The position numbers were made by a program, and so were the translations under genes. Below, one piece after another: positions 1-8,281 of a stretch of DNA of 64,000 nt. The notes under the pieces were generated by a model. That model ran no database searches, was not told where the DNA came from, and saw only the letters and a program-made list of their open reading frames with translations. How positions within the stretch are numbered: the stretch's first letter is position 1; every line of letters begins with the position of its first letter. The stretch is from an uncultured Fluviicola sp. (GTDB lineage: Bacteria > Bacteroidota > Bacteroidia > Flavobacteriales > Crocinitomicaceae), in the NCBI RefSeq assembly GCF_946478805.1, contig NZ_CAMLDC010000013.1, positions 62,001 through 126,000 on the forward strand, written 5' to 3'.

Positions 1-40
1 TTTTCATTTTCAGTCCCCAACTCTATAAATCCAATCCGAT

Positions 41-793
41 ATGAATGTATATCTAATTGATGATGAGCAAGCCAATAGAGAGATCCTTCAGATCCTGATT
101 CAAAAATATTATCCGGAAATCACTATGATCGGTGAATCTGACAATTTGAATACTTTTCTTGAAAGCAGGGAACTACAGCGGAAAACGGATTTACTTTTTT
201 TAGACATCCTAATGCCTGACAGTACCGGATTCGACTTACTGAATCAACTGAACAAACGAACTTTTGAAGTAATTCTGGTAACCGGATTTGAACAATTTGC
301 AATACAAGCATTTGAGCATTCCGTTATTGATTATGTCCTGAAACCAATCGATAAAGACCGTTTTTGTTCCGCAATTGAAAAGGCAAAAAAACGTATTTCT
401 GAAAACAAACTAATCGAATCGGTTAAAAACCAATTAGATAATCGTCACAAGATCACGGTGACCAAAAACAAAAAAACGCATTACATTGATTGTTCGAACA
501 TCGCCTATATGATCGGCCAATCGGGAGGTTATACCACTATTTTTTGTAAGAACGGCGAGTCATATATTCTATCACGGACACTCAGCGACCTGGAAATTGA
601 TTGTTCTGAAGTTTCTTATCTTCTTCGTGTGAGCCAATCCGTAATCATAAACCTTCAGGACATTTTAACCTGCGACCAAGGAGGATCCGGTTATATTGGG
701 TTGAAAGCCAATAATTTTGAAGTATTTCTTCCGAGGAGAAAAAAGAGAGAGGTTCTGATGCAAATAGAACAGTATCTGAAATCTAAGGCTTAA
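41..793 (+). CDS. LytTR-family response regulator
   Basis: Cytoplasmic two-component response regulator of 250 residues. The receiver domain occupies roughly residues 1-118, with acidic residues D7/D8, the phospho-acceptor D55 in FLDILMPD, a conserved T81 and K101 in VLKP. A LytTR DNA-binding domain follows at about 137-245, with the ITVTKNKKTHYIDCSNIAYM start typical of the family. Such regulators are normally paired with a His_kinase-type (LytS/YehU) sensor; no such kinase follows here, so the partner may lie upstream of the window. It is followed on the opposite strand by a thioesterase, so it ends its transcription unit. Confident in family; target genes cannot be inferred. Confidence 0.93.
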   Translation: MNVYLIDDEQANREILQILIQKYYPEITMIGESDNLNTFLESRELQRKTDLLFLDILMPDSTGFDLLNQLNKRTFEVILVTGFEQFAIQAFEHSVIDYVLKPIDKDRFCSAIEKAKKRISENKLIESVKNQLDNRHKITVTKNKKTHYIDCSNIAYMIGQSGGYTTIFCKNGESYILSRTLSDLEIDCSEVSYLLRVSQSVIINLQDILTCDQGGSGYIGLKANNFEVFLPRRKKREVLMQIEQYLKSKA

Positions 794-805
794 CAAAGCC
801 AAATT

Positions 806-1258
806 CTATTCAGCAGAAAAACCTTCTTCCGTTGGCAACAACAATGCTTTACCGTATTTTTCGATCCGCAAAGCGTGGCGTTTCTTGATGTATTCTGCGA
901 TTGGCAATGATTTCCCTTCTTCATCAATTCGCACAAACGTCATATTGGTATGAGTTACCAAATCCTGATTTCCGGTATACACATTGTGCTTGCGGATCTC
1001 CATGTACATTTCAATGGAAGAATTCCCAAAACGAACCACCCGACCGTATACCTTTAGAATAGCACCGGATTTCACGGCTTTCTTAAAAACCAGCTCATCT
1101 ACTTTAATCGTAACCATATTGGGAGAATCACAAATCTGGGAAGCGAAAGAACCCGCCGCATCATCGATCAAGGACATTAGTTTTCCTCCAAACATATTGT
1201 TGTGAATCCCTATATCAAAGTCCTTACAGATATATGTGGTGATCAATTCCATTTCCAT
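806..1258 (-). CDS. acyl-CoA thioesterase (hotdog fold)
   Basis: About 150 residues with the single hotdog domain of the acyl-CoA hydrolase (YciA/BFIT-like) family: an N-terminal HNNMFGGKLMSLIDDAAG helix segment, then the beta-strand pattern VDELVFKKAVKSGAIL. Members hydrolyse acyl-CoA to free acid and CoA in the cytoplasm. The ATG at 1258 is preferred; an in-frame TTG at 1267 would add three residues. It converges with the LytTR regulator, with only about 12 bases between their stop codons. The acyl chain preference cannot be read from sequence. Confidence 0.88.
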   Translation of the reverse strand: MEMELITTYICKDFDIGIHNNMFGGKLMSLIDDAAGSFASQICDSPNMVTIKVDELVFKKAVKSGAILKVYGRVVRFGNSSIEMYMEIRKHNVYTGNQDLVTHTNMTFVRIDEEGKSLPIAEYIKKRHALRIEKYGKALLLPTEEGFSAE

Positions 1259-1405
1259 TGTGCTCAAAAGTGTTGCAACGCTTATGCAGAAGCTGCTTCA
1301 GCGAAGGCACAAAACTAACAAGACTTTGGTTATTAATAAGCAAAACGCACGAAATGTTTTATCCTCTTTAACAAAGCTTATGAGTATAAGTTGTATTATT
1401 GTGAC

Positions 1406-3376
1406 GTGAAAAATTCCATACTCACTATTGCTTTGATTTTGCTTATTGTTCCTTCCTGGGGACAAATGGGCGGTATGGATTCTATTTACAGGCTCGGAAA
1501 AGCAGAAAAAAACATCAAGAAGAAACTTCTTCTGCTCAACGAATCCATTGCTTATGGTTGGTATTACGGCGATTACGACAAAGCGATCCGTTACGGAAAT
1601 GAATCTTTGAAACTGGCACACAAATACAAACAGGATTCCATAGCCAGCCTGATGAATAACAATATTGGAATTGCCTTTGATTATAAGGGTGATTATCCCC
1701 AGGCTCTATTTCATTTCTACCAAGCCTTGCGTGTTGCGGAACGAATCCATGATCAGGATAATGAAGCTTATATACTAAGTAATATCGGATTGATTTACAA
1801 TAATCAAAAATTGTATCAGAAAGCACTTCAATATCACGAAAAATCACTCAAGATCAGACGTGAAATAAAACACAAAAAAGGAATTTCAGCATCCATCAAC
1901 AATATGGCCATTGTTTTTATGGACATGAAACAATATGAAAAAGCAATTCGCTATTACAATGAATCGGTATCCATTGATTTGGAATTGAAAGACAGTATCG
2001 GACTCGCAGATGATTACAACAACCTGGGAGTTTGCTACCAAGAAAAAGAGGATTATAAACAGTCTGAATACTACCAGTTAAAATCCTTGAAAATCCGGGA
2101 AAATTTGGGGCAGGTTTTAGGTGTTTGCAATTCTAACTTAAATTTAGGAGTGGTAGCCTTGAAACAGGATCAATTAGAAAAAGCTGAAAATTACTTGTCT
2201 GAAGCTGAAGTGACCGCTAAAAAACTGGGAGCAAAGGAAATTTTGAAATCGGTTTACCAAAGCTTATCCGATCTCGGTTACAAAAAGTATGATTATGAAA
2301 AGGCATATGCTTACCTGGTCAAATTTCGGGAGATTGAGAAAGAATTGGACAACGAAGAAAATATCCGTAAACAGACACAAGAAGAAATGAACTATCAATT
2401 TGATAAGGAACGTGAAACACAACGCTTGAATCAATTGAAAACCGCTTTGGAAAACAAGAAAAAACAGGAACAGGCATTGATCATCAATTGGGCAATTGCA
2501 GTGGTGGGAATCCTCATCCTTGGTTTTTCATTCATCTTGTACCGTCGTTGGAATGAGGTGAAAAAGCAAAAGGTGATCATTGAAGAGAAAAACCGACAAG
2601 TTGAAGAAAAAAATCACGAGATCCTGGATTCCATCAATTACGCCAAACGCATTCAAACAGCCATCCTTCCTTCTACTCAATTGCGGGCTAAGGTCCTTCC
2701 GGACCATTTCGTACTCTACGAACCAAAAGACATCGTTGCAGGAGATTTTTACTGGTTGGAAGAAACGAAAGATTCCATCATTTTTGCAGTTGCAGATTGC
2801 ACCGGTCATGGCGTTCCCGGAGCCATGATGAGTGTCGTATGTCACAATGCCTTGAATCGTTCGGTGAAAGAATTCGGGTTAAGAGACCCGGGGATCATTT
2901 TAGATAAAACCCGCGAATTAATTGTTGATGAGTTATCTAAAGAGGAAGAAGATATTGACATTTCGGATGGAATGGACATTTCACTCTGTAGCTGGAACAA
3001 AAGCACAAACGCAATCACTTGGGCCGGGGCGAATAACCCACTTTGGATTTGGAAAAAAGAAAGTAACGAAATTGTAGAGATCAAACCTAATAAACAACCA
3101 ATCGGAAAGCATTTTGATATGCAACCGTTCAACAGCCATCAAGTGGAATTGGAAAAAGGCGATCGCATTTACCTGATCACGGATGGTTATGCAGATCAAT
3201 TCGGCGGACCGGAATCGAAGAAATTCAAGGCGAAGAACCTGAAAAACCTCTTGGTTCAAATTTCAAATGAAAAGATCCATCAGCAAATCGATATTCTGAA
3301 ATCCACTTTCTTCAATTGGAAGGGCGAATTGGAGCAGATTGATGATGTCTGTATAATGGGGATTGAGATGGAGTGA
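1406..3376 (+). CDS. TPR protein with C-terminal SpoIIE/PP2C phosphatase domain
   Basis: Membrane-anchored signalling protein of about 656 residues. A signal peptide (ending near PSWGQ) is followed by at least five TPR repeats, a coiled coil, one membrane helix (around residue 355-375, WAIAVVGILILGFSFILY), a second short coiled coil, and a SpoIIE-type PPM serine phosphatase domain with the acidic motifs VAGDFYW and ADCTGHGVPGAMMS. The extracytoplasmic TPR part probably senses protein partners and the cytoplasmic phosphatase acts on an anti-sigma-antagonist-like substrate. No ATG fits: GTG at 1406 gives a clean signal peptide, and TTG at 1391 is the alternative. This architecture is common in Bacteroidota; the substrate is unknown. 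Confidence 0.9.
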   Translation: MKNSILTIALILLIVPSWGQMGGMDSIYRLGKAEKNIKKKLLLLNESIAYGWYYGDYDKAIRYGNESLKLAHKYKQDSIASLMNNNIGIAFDYKGDYPQALFHFYQALRVAERIHDQDNEAYILSNIGLIYNNQKLYQKALQYHEKSLKIRREIKHKKGISASINNMAIVFMDMKQYEKAIRYYNESVSIDLELKDSIGLADDYNNLGVCYQEKEDYKQSEYYQLKSLKIRENLGQVLGVCNSNLNLGVVALKQDQLEKAENYLSEAEVTAKKLGAKEILKSVYQSLSDLGYKKYDYEKAYAYLVKFREIEKELDNEENIRKQTQEEMNYQFDKERETQRLNQLKTALENKKKQEQALIINWAIAVVGILILGFSFILYRRWNEVKKQKVIIEEKNRQVEEKNHEILDSINYAKRIQTAILPSTQLRAKVLPDHFVLYEPKDIVAGDFYWLEETKDSIIFAVADCTGHGVPGAMMSVVCHNALNRSVKEFGLRDPGIILDKTRELIVDELSKEEEDIDISDGMDISLCSWNKSTNAITWAGANNPLWIWKKESNEIVEIKPNKQPIGKHFDMQPFNSHQVELEKGDRIYLITDGYADQFGGPESKKFKAKNLKNLLVQISNEKIHQQIDILKSTFFNWKGELEQIDDVCIMGIEME

Positions 3377-3483
3377 TTGCGAATTAGGATAATAACTTCA
3401 TAACCCTACAACTTAAAAAACGAGATACATAATACTCATAACTGGTGGAAAAACAATTATAACAAACCAATACTAAATAGATC

Positions 3484-4236
3484 ATGATTATAATTGAAAT
3501 AAACTCATTTACTGATTTTATAAAACATGTTACTCAAAACCATAATTGTGGACACTGGGTTTATAGAGGTGTTACTGACCAACAAAGACCTTTAATTCCA
3601 TCAGTGGGACGAATAGCCAAATTTAAAGAGGAGTTTTATGACTTAAATCAAAATGAGAAAGAATTGCTTGATAAATTTAAACTACGTTCATACGGACAAC
3701 TTAAATATCACCCAAAAAATGATTGGGAATGGATGACATTAGCTCAACATCATGGGCTACCTACGCGACTCCTTGATTGGACCTCCAGTCCACTTGTTGC
3801 AGCTTACTTTGCAACCAAACCAAAGTTTACAGAAGATGGCGAACTAAAAGACTGTTGTGAAAATGGAGGCGCAATTTATGCAACTCATTTTTGCGAATAT
3901 ATAGATACTGAAGAAAATCCCAATCCCTTTGAACTCTCTGAACCAGGCTTTTTTTTTCCACCACACATATCTGAGCGGGTTTCTGGGCAATCAGGACTAT
4001 TTTCAATACAACCTAATCCAACTGAGGACTTTCAACTTAGTTATGAAACAGAATTTGATGGTGATGAGTTTGTTAAATTAACCTTTACTAAGGAAATTGC
4101 TTACGAAATACAAAATTCACTTTATTTTCTCGGAATTAGACAAGGAAACTTATTTCCTGATTTGGATGGTTTTGCAAACGATTTGAAAACTCAATTTGCT
4201 ATTGCGGATTGTCATTACAGACCTCAAAAGGGATAG
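3484..4236 (+). CDS. FRG-domain protein
   Basis: 250 residues carrying an FRG domain: the YRG signature at residues 27-29, then the diagnostic stretch AQHHGLPTRLLDWTSSPLVA at about 87-106. FRG domains are found in bacterial accessory genes, often near defence or mobile elements, and their biochemical role is not settled. The gene is visibly more AT-rich than its neighbours and is preceded by about 100 bases of AT-rich DNA without a recognisable promoter, consistent with recent acquisition. The stop codon is 10 bases before the GNAT gene, so they may be co-transcribed. Confidence 0.85.
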   Translation: MIIIEINSFTDFIKHVTQNHNCGHWVYRGVTDQQRPLIPSVGRIAKFKEEFYDLNQNEKELLDKFKLRSYGQLKYHPKNDWEWMTLAQHHGLPTRLLDWTSSPLVAAYFATKPKFTEDGELKDCCENGGAIYATHFCEYIDTEENPNPFELSEPGFFFPPHISERVSGQSGLFSIQPNPTEDFQLSYETEFDGDEFVKLTFTKEIAYEIQNSLYFLGIRQGNLFPDLDGFANDLKTQFAIADCHYRPQKG

Positions 4237-4246
4237 GAATAATATA

Positions 4247-4747
4247 ATGAAAATCCTCGAAACATCCCGACTGTATTTGCGTGAAATGACTCCAGAAGAT
4301 GCGGAAGTGGCTTATTTGCTGAATCTTGATCCGGAGGTCCTTCGATACACGGGTGACGATCCCTTTGAAAGTGTAGCAGAAGCAAAAGCTTTTTTGGAAA
4401 ATTACGCTTCTTATCGCACCTATGGTTTTGGCCGCTGGGGAATGATCCTCAAGGAAACAGGCGAATACTTGGGTTGGTGCGGATTGAAATACACTCCCGA
4501 ACTGGACGAATTCGACATCGGATACCGTTTGATGAAAAAATTCTGGGGTAAAGGATATGCTACAGAAGCCGCAGAAGCTTGTCTGGAATTGGGATTTAAT
4601 CAATTCGAACTAAAAACAATCGTTGGAAGAGCTCTACCCGTCAATGTCGCTTCCATTCGGGTATTGGAAAAAATTGGATTATCTTACCTCGAAAATCGTT
4701 TTACAGACGGAACTGAGGAAGTTATTTATATCAAACACAAACCCTAA
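4247..4747 (+). CDS. GNAT family N-acetyltransferase
   Basis: About 166 residues in the RimJ/RimL-like GNAT group (Acetyltransf_3): the opening ILETSRLYLREMTPEDAE, the central GWCGLKY strand and the acetyl-CoA pyrophosphate-binding loop in KKFWGKGYATEA are all present. It transfers an acetyl group from acetyl-CoA to an amine; the substrate cannot be predicted. The ATG at 4247 is chosen because it starts the canonical fold; an in-frame ATG at 4196 lies inside the FRG gene. It is followed 3 bases later by the DUF1801 gene. Confidence 0.88.
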   Translation: MKILETSRLYLREMTPEDAEVAYLLNLDPEVLRYTGDDPFESVAEAKAFLENYASYRTYGFGRWGMILKETGEYLGWCGLKYTPELDEFDIGYRLMKKFWGKGYATEAAEACLELGFNQFELKTIVGRALPVNVASIRVLEKIGLSYLENRFTDGTEEVIYIKHKP

Positions 4748-4750
4748 GCC

Positions 4751-5140
4751 ATGAAAGATCTGAATGTGGATGAATACTATTCAAAGCTGGACTCGAATGA
4801 GCAAGAATTTGTAAATTATTTGAGAGATTTTGTATTAGGAATTGATCCGGAAATTCACGAGCAAATCAAATGGAATTCCACCAGTTTCTTTTTCGCAGGA
4901 GAAATGAAAACCTTTGATGCAAAAGAATACAAACGCGATTTATTAGTTTTGAATCTGCATCGCGGAAAATTTTTATTGGTCTTCCCCACAGGGGCAAAAA
5001 TCAACGATTCAGTTTTAAAAGGAAAAAACTATCCTGATGGAAGAAAGATTATAACCATTGAAAACCTGGAAGACTTAAAACAACTTGAATCCGACCTAAA
5101 AGACGGAATTTTAGATTGGATGAATCAAATTGAACAATAA
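4751..5140 (+). CDS. DUF1801 domain protein
   Basis: 129 residues matching the DUF1801/YdhG-like fold: an N-terminal helical segment (VDEYYSKLDSNEQEFVNYLRD), the IHEQIKWNSTSFFF motif near residue 37, and a C-terminal helix after the KIITIENLEDL strand. Function is unknown for the family. It sits tightly between a GNAT acetyltransferase and a lipoprotein gene, whose start codon is 10 bases beyond its stop, so the three are probably one transcript. Confidence 0.8.
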   Translation: MKDLNVDEYYSKLDSNEQEFVNYLRDFVLGIDPEIHEQIKWNSTSFFFAGEMKTFDAKEYKRDLLVLNLHRGKFLLVFPTGAKINDSVLKGKNYPDGRKIITIENLEDLKQLESDLKDGILDWMNQIEQ

Positions 5141-5150
5141 AAATATAACC

Positions 5151-5777
5151 ATGAAAAAAATAAACACAACCTTTCTGACACTTTTAATTGGAGCGGCCTT
5201 GACAATGGCTTCCTGTGGAGATAGTTCTTCAAAAAAAGAAACCCGGGAAGTTTCCATTGAAAAAGAAATCAACGAAACGAAAAAACCGAACGAATCTTCG
5301 GAGTTGAATGAAAAATCAGATTTTCTGATTGAAAACAAAGTATTTCATACATTTTCAGACCCTTCCAAAAAGGATGAGTTCCGGATTGTCATCACCGGAA
5401 AAAATCTTCTTAAAGGAAAGGTGCTTTTCGCTATCACCAATTCCGAAGGGAAGAATTTGTGGAAAGAGGAATTCGATGCCAATTATTTATTGGGATATGA
5501 CTTCACCGGGAATATCAACTCCCAAAAAGAAACGGATGCATTTATTACGAAACGAATTAAGGAGTTTTTCGGCAAGGATCGATTCAGTGTTCCGGCTATC
5601 GAAGACGAGATCACTTTTGAAGACCAAAGTTATTACATTGACAAGGAAACCTGGGAAGAAGTGAAAGCGAATACAAAAGCTGTCGGATTTTACTATCTGC
5701 TCGGAGCAGAAGATGGCAAACACATCGCTTTTTCCGTGAAAAAAGACAAAGTTGTGATGTTTTACAATTGCTGCTAA
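5151..5777 (+). CDS. putative lipoprotein, function unknown
   Basis: About 208 residues. The N-terminus MKKINTTFLTLLIGAALTMASC is a lipoprotein signal peptide with a relaxed lipobox (MASC), so the mature protein should be anchored through Cys. A charged, Ser/Glu/Lys-rich linker (residues 25-60) precedes a globular part that I do not recognise. The ATG at 5151 is preferred over one at 5130 because it starts the signal peptide directly. It ends with two Cys (YNCC). It is the last gene of the run starting at 3484 or 4247. Confidence 0.75.
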   Translation: MKKINTTFLTLLIGAALTMASCGDSSSKKETREVSIEKEINETKKPNESSELNEKSDFLIENKVFHTFSDPSKKDEFRIVITGKNLLKGKVLFAITNSEGKNLWKEEFDANYLLGYDFTGNINSQKETDAFITKRIKEFFGKDRFSVPAIEDEITFEDQSYYIDKETWEEVKANTKAVGFYYLLGAEDGKHIAFSVKKDKVVMFYNCC

Positions 5778-5871
5778 CTTTCTGAAAAACACTTTTTAGT
5801 TAAGAATTCATAAACCCGCACACGAACAAAAATTAGTGGTATATTCGCTTAACTTTTAAACTTAAAAAAAC

Positions 5872-6435
5872 ATGATCGCTGGTATTATCATTGGAGTTGT
5901 TGTATTGATCTTAGTCATTTGGTTAGTATCCATCAACAACCGACTTGTTTCATTGAAAAACAATCGCGAAAGCGCTTTTGCGGATATCGATGTGCAATTG
6001 AAACAACGTTACGACTTAATTCCACAATTACTTGGAGCTGTTAAAGGCTACATGACTCACGAAAGTGAAGTTTTAACTCGTGTTACTGAAGCACGTTCAA
6101 GATGTTTGCAAGCAGGGACCATTTCTGAGAAAATCGCTGCAGAAAACAACCTCGGTGCTGCAATGCAGGGATTGAACATTCAGATTGAGGCTTACCCGGA
6201 TTTGAAAGCAAACACGAATTTCATGAATTTACAACATGAAATCAGTGACCTTGAAAACAAATTGGCTGCCGTACGCCGCTTCTTCAACTCTTCAACAAAA
6301 GAGTACAACAACGGTATCGAACAATTCCCTAGTAGCATTATTGCGAACTCAAAAGGGTATAAAACAGAACCGATGTTCGACTTGGGAGTTGATCAACGTC
6401 AAACACTTGACAAAGCACCGGAAGTTAAATTCTAA
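5872..6435 (+). CDS. lemA: LemA family protein
   Basis: 187 residues: one N-terminal membrane helix (residues 3-22, GIIIGVVVLILVIWLVSI) followed by the long helical bundle of the LemA family (NNRESAFADIDVQLKQRYDLIPQLL, then VTEARSR and ENNLGAAMQGL). LemA proteins are membrane-anchored helical proteins often paired with HtpX-like M48 proteases, as here: the protease gene starts 9 bases downstream. Precise function is unsettled. Confidence 0.93.
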   Translation: MIAGIIIGVVVLILVIWLVSINNRLVSLKNNRESAFADIDVQLKQRYDLIPQLLGAVKGYMTHESEVLTRVTEARSRCLQAGTISEKIAAENNLGAAMQGLNIQIEAYPDLKANTNFMNLQHEISDLENKLAAVRRFFNSSTKEYNNGIEQFPSSIIANSKGYKTEPMFDLGVDQRQTLDKAPEVKF

Positions 6436-6444
6436 TCTGTTTGA

Positions 6445-7365
6445 ATGGCAGCTTACATTGGTCTTCACGAACAAATTCGAAGCAATAATTTAAAATCTTC
6501 CTTGATATTGGCCGGATTCCCGTTATTAATTTTAGCGGGAGTCTACGCTTTTTTCTTCTTTATGATGGGAGGAAAAGAACATATCGAACAGGTAAACCAA
6601 CGCTTCATCGTAACAATTCCATTCGTGATCGGGGGTGTGGTAATTTGGTTCCTGATCGCTTATTTTTTCAATGCTTCCATGATTCAGATGGCTTCCAATT
6701 CGAAACCTTTGGAACGCCGTGAAAACATGCGGGTGTATAACCTGACAGAAAATCTATGTATGTCAGTAGGGATGAAAATGCCTCAATTGTTTGTCATCGA
6801 ATCTTCTGCACTGAATGCCTTTGCAAGTGGAATCAATGAGAAGAGTTATGCTGTCACTTTAACTACCGGAATCATCGAACATCTGAACGATGAGGAACTG
6901 GAAGGTGTCATCGCACATGAATTAACACACATACGTAACAAAGATGTCCGTTTGTTGATCGTTTCCATCATCTTCGTCGGAATCCTTTCTTTTGCGGTGG
7001 ATATCTTATTACGCAATCTGCTTTGGGGAGGAGGCAGAAGAGATAAAGATGATAACAAAGGAGCTTTGATTGCTTTGGCTATTTCAGCCGTTGCACTCTT
7101 ATTGTCCGTACTCTTCAAATTTGCCTTATCGCGCAAAAGGGAATACCTGGCAGATGCCGGAGCAGTTCAATTGACGCGAAATTCAAAAGCAATGGCTTCT
7201 GCTCTTCGCAAGATTTCCGGTCATTCGGAAGTGAGTTCTGTGAAAAGTGAAGACATGAAACAAATGTTCATCGAACACAAAGCATTGGATGGCGCAGGTT
7301 TTGCCGGTTTATTCGCAACACATCCACCTATCGAAAAGCGCATTGCTGTTTTGGAGCAGATGTGA
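6445..7365 (+). CDS. M48 family metallopeptidase (HtpX-like)
   Basis: 306 residues. Two N-terminal membrane helices (about 18-40 and 58-77), a zinc protease domain with HELTH at residues 158-162, a third helix pair after it, and a downstream ALSRKREYLADAGAV segment carrying the third zinc ligand (Glu). This is the HtpX-type membrane-bound protease that degrades misfolded membrane proteins. It forms a two-gene unit with lemA, and a small four-helix membrane protein gene follows 7 bases after its stop. Confidence 0.92.
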   Translation: MAAYIGLHEQIRSNNLKSSLILAGFPLLILAGVYAFFFFMMGGKEHIEQVNQRFIVTIPFVIGGVVIWFLIAYFFNASMIQMASNSKPLERRENMRVYNLTENLCMSVGMKMPQLFVIESSALNAFASGINEKSYAVTLTTGIIEHLNDEELEGVIAHELTHIRNKDVRLLIVSIIFVGILSFAVDILLRNLLWGGGRRDKDDNKGALIALAISAVALLLSVLFKFALSRKREYLADAGAVQLTRNSKAMASALRKISGHSEVSSVKSEDMKQMFIEHKALDGAGFAGLFATHPPIEKRIAVLEQM

Positions 7366-7372
7366 TGATCAC

Positions 7373-7822
7373 ATGAAAAAATCGTCTGTTTTCTATATTA
7401 GAACCTCATTAGTCGTTCTTGGTTTTACACTTATTGCTTTCGGTTTTTTCACTGAATTCCAATCGACATGTGGTTTTGTAGATGGCTACGAAGATATCAT
7501 GCCCATTTCGATTTCAGGATCCGAGTCACCACTTTGGTACTTTTTTTCATTTGGCTCAGTCCTTATTTTCTCTATAGGATATTTTTTCAATCATTTAGCC
7601 AACAAAATTCTGGTGTATTGTTTCGCAAGCATTCTAACGCTCTTCATCACATTTGTTACCTGGATTTCACAGGCTGGTTGGGGAAAACCTTGTGGACATT
7701 CATCCGAATACGGATACCATTTAACGCTATTGGGAAGCTTACTCGTTCTAACGGTAACAATCATTTCAATGAACAGAAAAAAGAAATTGCTAATAAACGA
7801 CTCAGATCATTTACTAGACTGA
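7373..7822 (+). CDS. small four-helix membrane protein (paralogue of 11046-11459)
   Basis: 149 residues with four predicted membrane helices. I do not recognise a family. It is clearly related to the protein encoded at 11046-11459 on the other strand: both share GYFF-(N/H)x-L-x-NKILVY-x-F followed by a Trp-Gly-x-x-x-C loop and a terminal helix ending in ISMNRKK or ISIHREK. The ATG at 7373 is preferred to an upstream in-frame ATG at 7289 inside the protease gene. It may belong to the lemA-M48 transcript. Confidence 0.72.
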   Translation: MKKSSVFYIRTSLVVLGFTLIAFGFFTEFQSTCGFVDGYEDIMPISISGSESPLWYFFSFGSVLIFSIGYFFNHLANKILVYCFASILTLFITFVTWISQAGWGKPCGHSSEYGYHLTLLGSLLVLTVTIISMNRKKKLLINDSDHLLD

Positions 7823-7838
7823 ATCAATCCTTTAACCT

Positions 7839-8243
7839 CTAATCCACCCTCCCTCTCAACTTCTTGATTTCAGCCTTTTTCTTCTTGACTAAAAGACGGC
7901 GTTCCTTCACTCCTCTCGGAACTTTGGTTTCCTTCCTATTCTTGACAATCTTGAATGCATATGCAAGCAATTCATCCAGTTTCTCTAAAACCAATTGTTT
8001 GTTTCCTAATTGAGACCGGTCGGCTTGTGAGATAATTTGAAGTACTCCTTCTTTGGTGAGCTTATGTGAAAGTTTACTTAGCAAAAGTTCACGCTGTTCC
8101 TCAGAAATGAACGAGGATGACTGTATATTCCAGTTCAATTCAACCTTTGAGGAAACCTTATTGACATTTTGACCGCCTTTGCCTCCACTCCGACTGGTCT
8201 TGAACGAAATTTCAGAAAGAATTTGATGTGCTGATAACGCCAT
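7839..8243 (-). CDS. arfB: alternative ribosome-rescue factor ArfB (RF-1 domain)
   Basis: 134 residues: a short class-I release-factor domain with GGQ at residues 23-25 in SRSGGKGGQNVNKVSSKVEL, a Lys/Arg-rich C-terminal tail (KVPRGVKERRLLVKKKKAEIKKLRGR) and no codon-recognition domain. That is the layout of ArfB/YaeJ, which hydrolyses peptidyl-tRNA on ribosomes stalled without a stop codon, using the basic tail to probe the empty mRNA channel. It converges with the preceding membrane-protein gene and shares its strand with the TonB receptor upstream. Confidence 0.92.
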   Translation of the reverse strand: MALSAHQILSEISFKTSRSGGKGGQNVNKVSSKVELNWNIQSSSFISEEQRELLLSKLSHKLTKEGVLQIISQADRSQLGNKQLVLEKLDELLAYAFKIVKNRKETKVPRGVKERRLLVKKKKAEIKKLRGRVD

Positions 8244-8281
8244 AATCCAAGTACTTTAAATAAAGTATCTCCTTAAAATCA

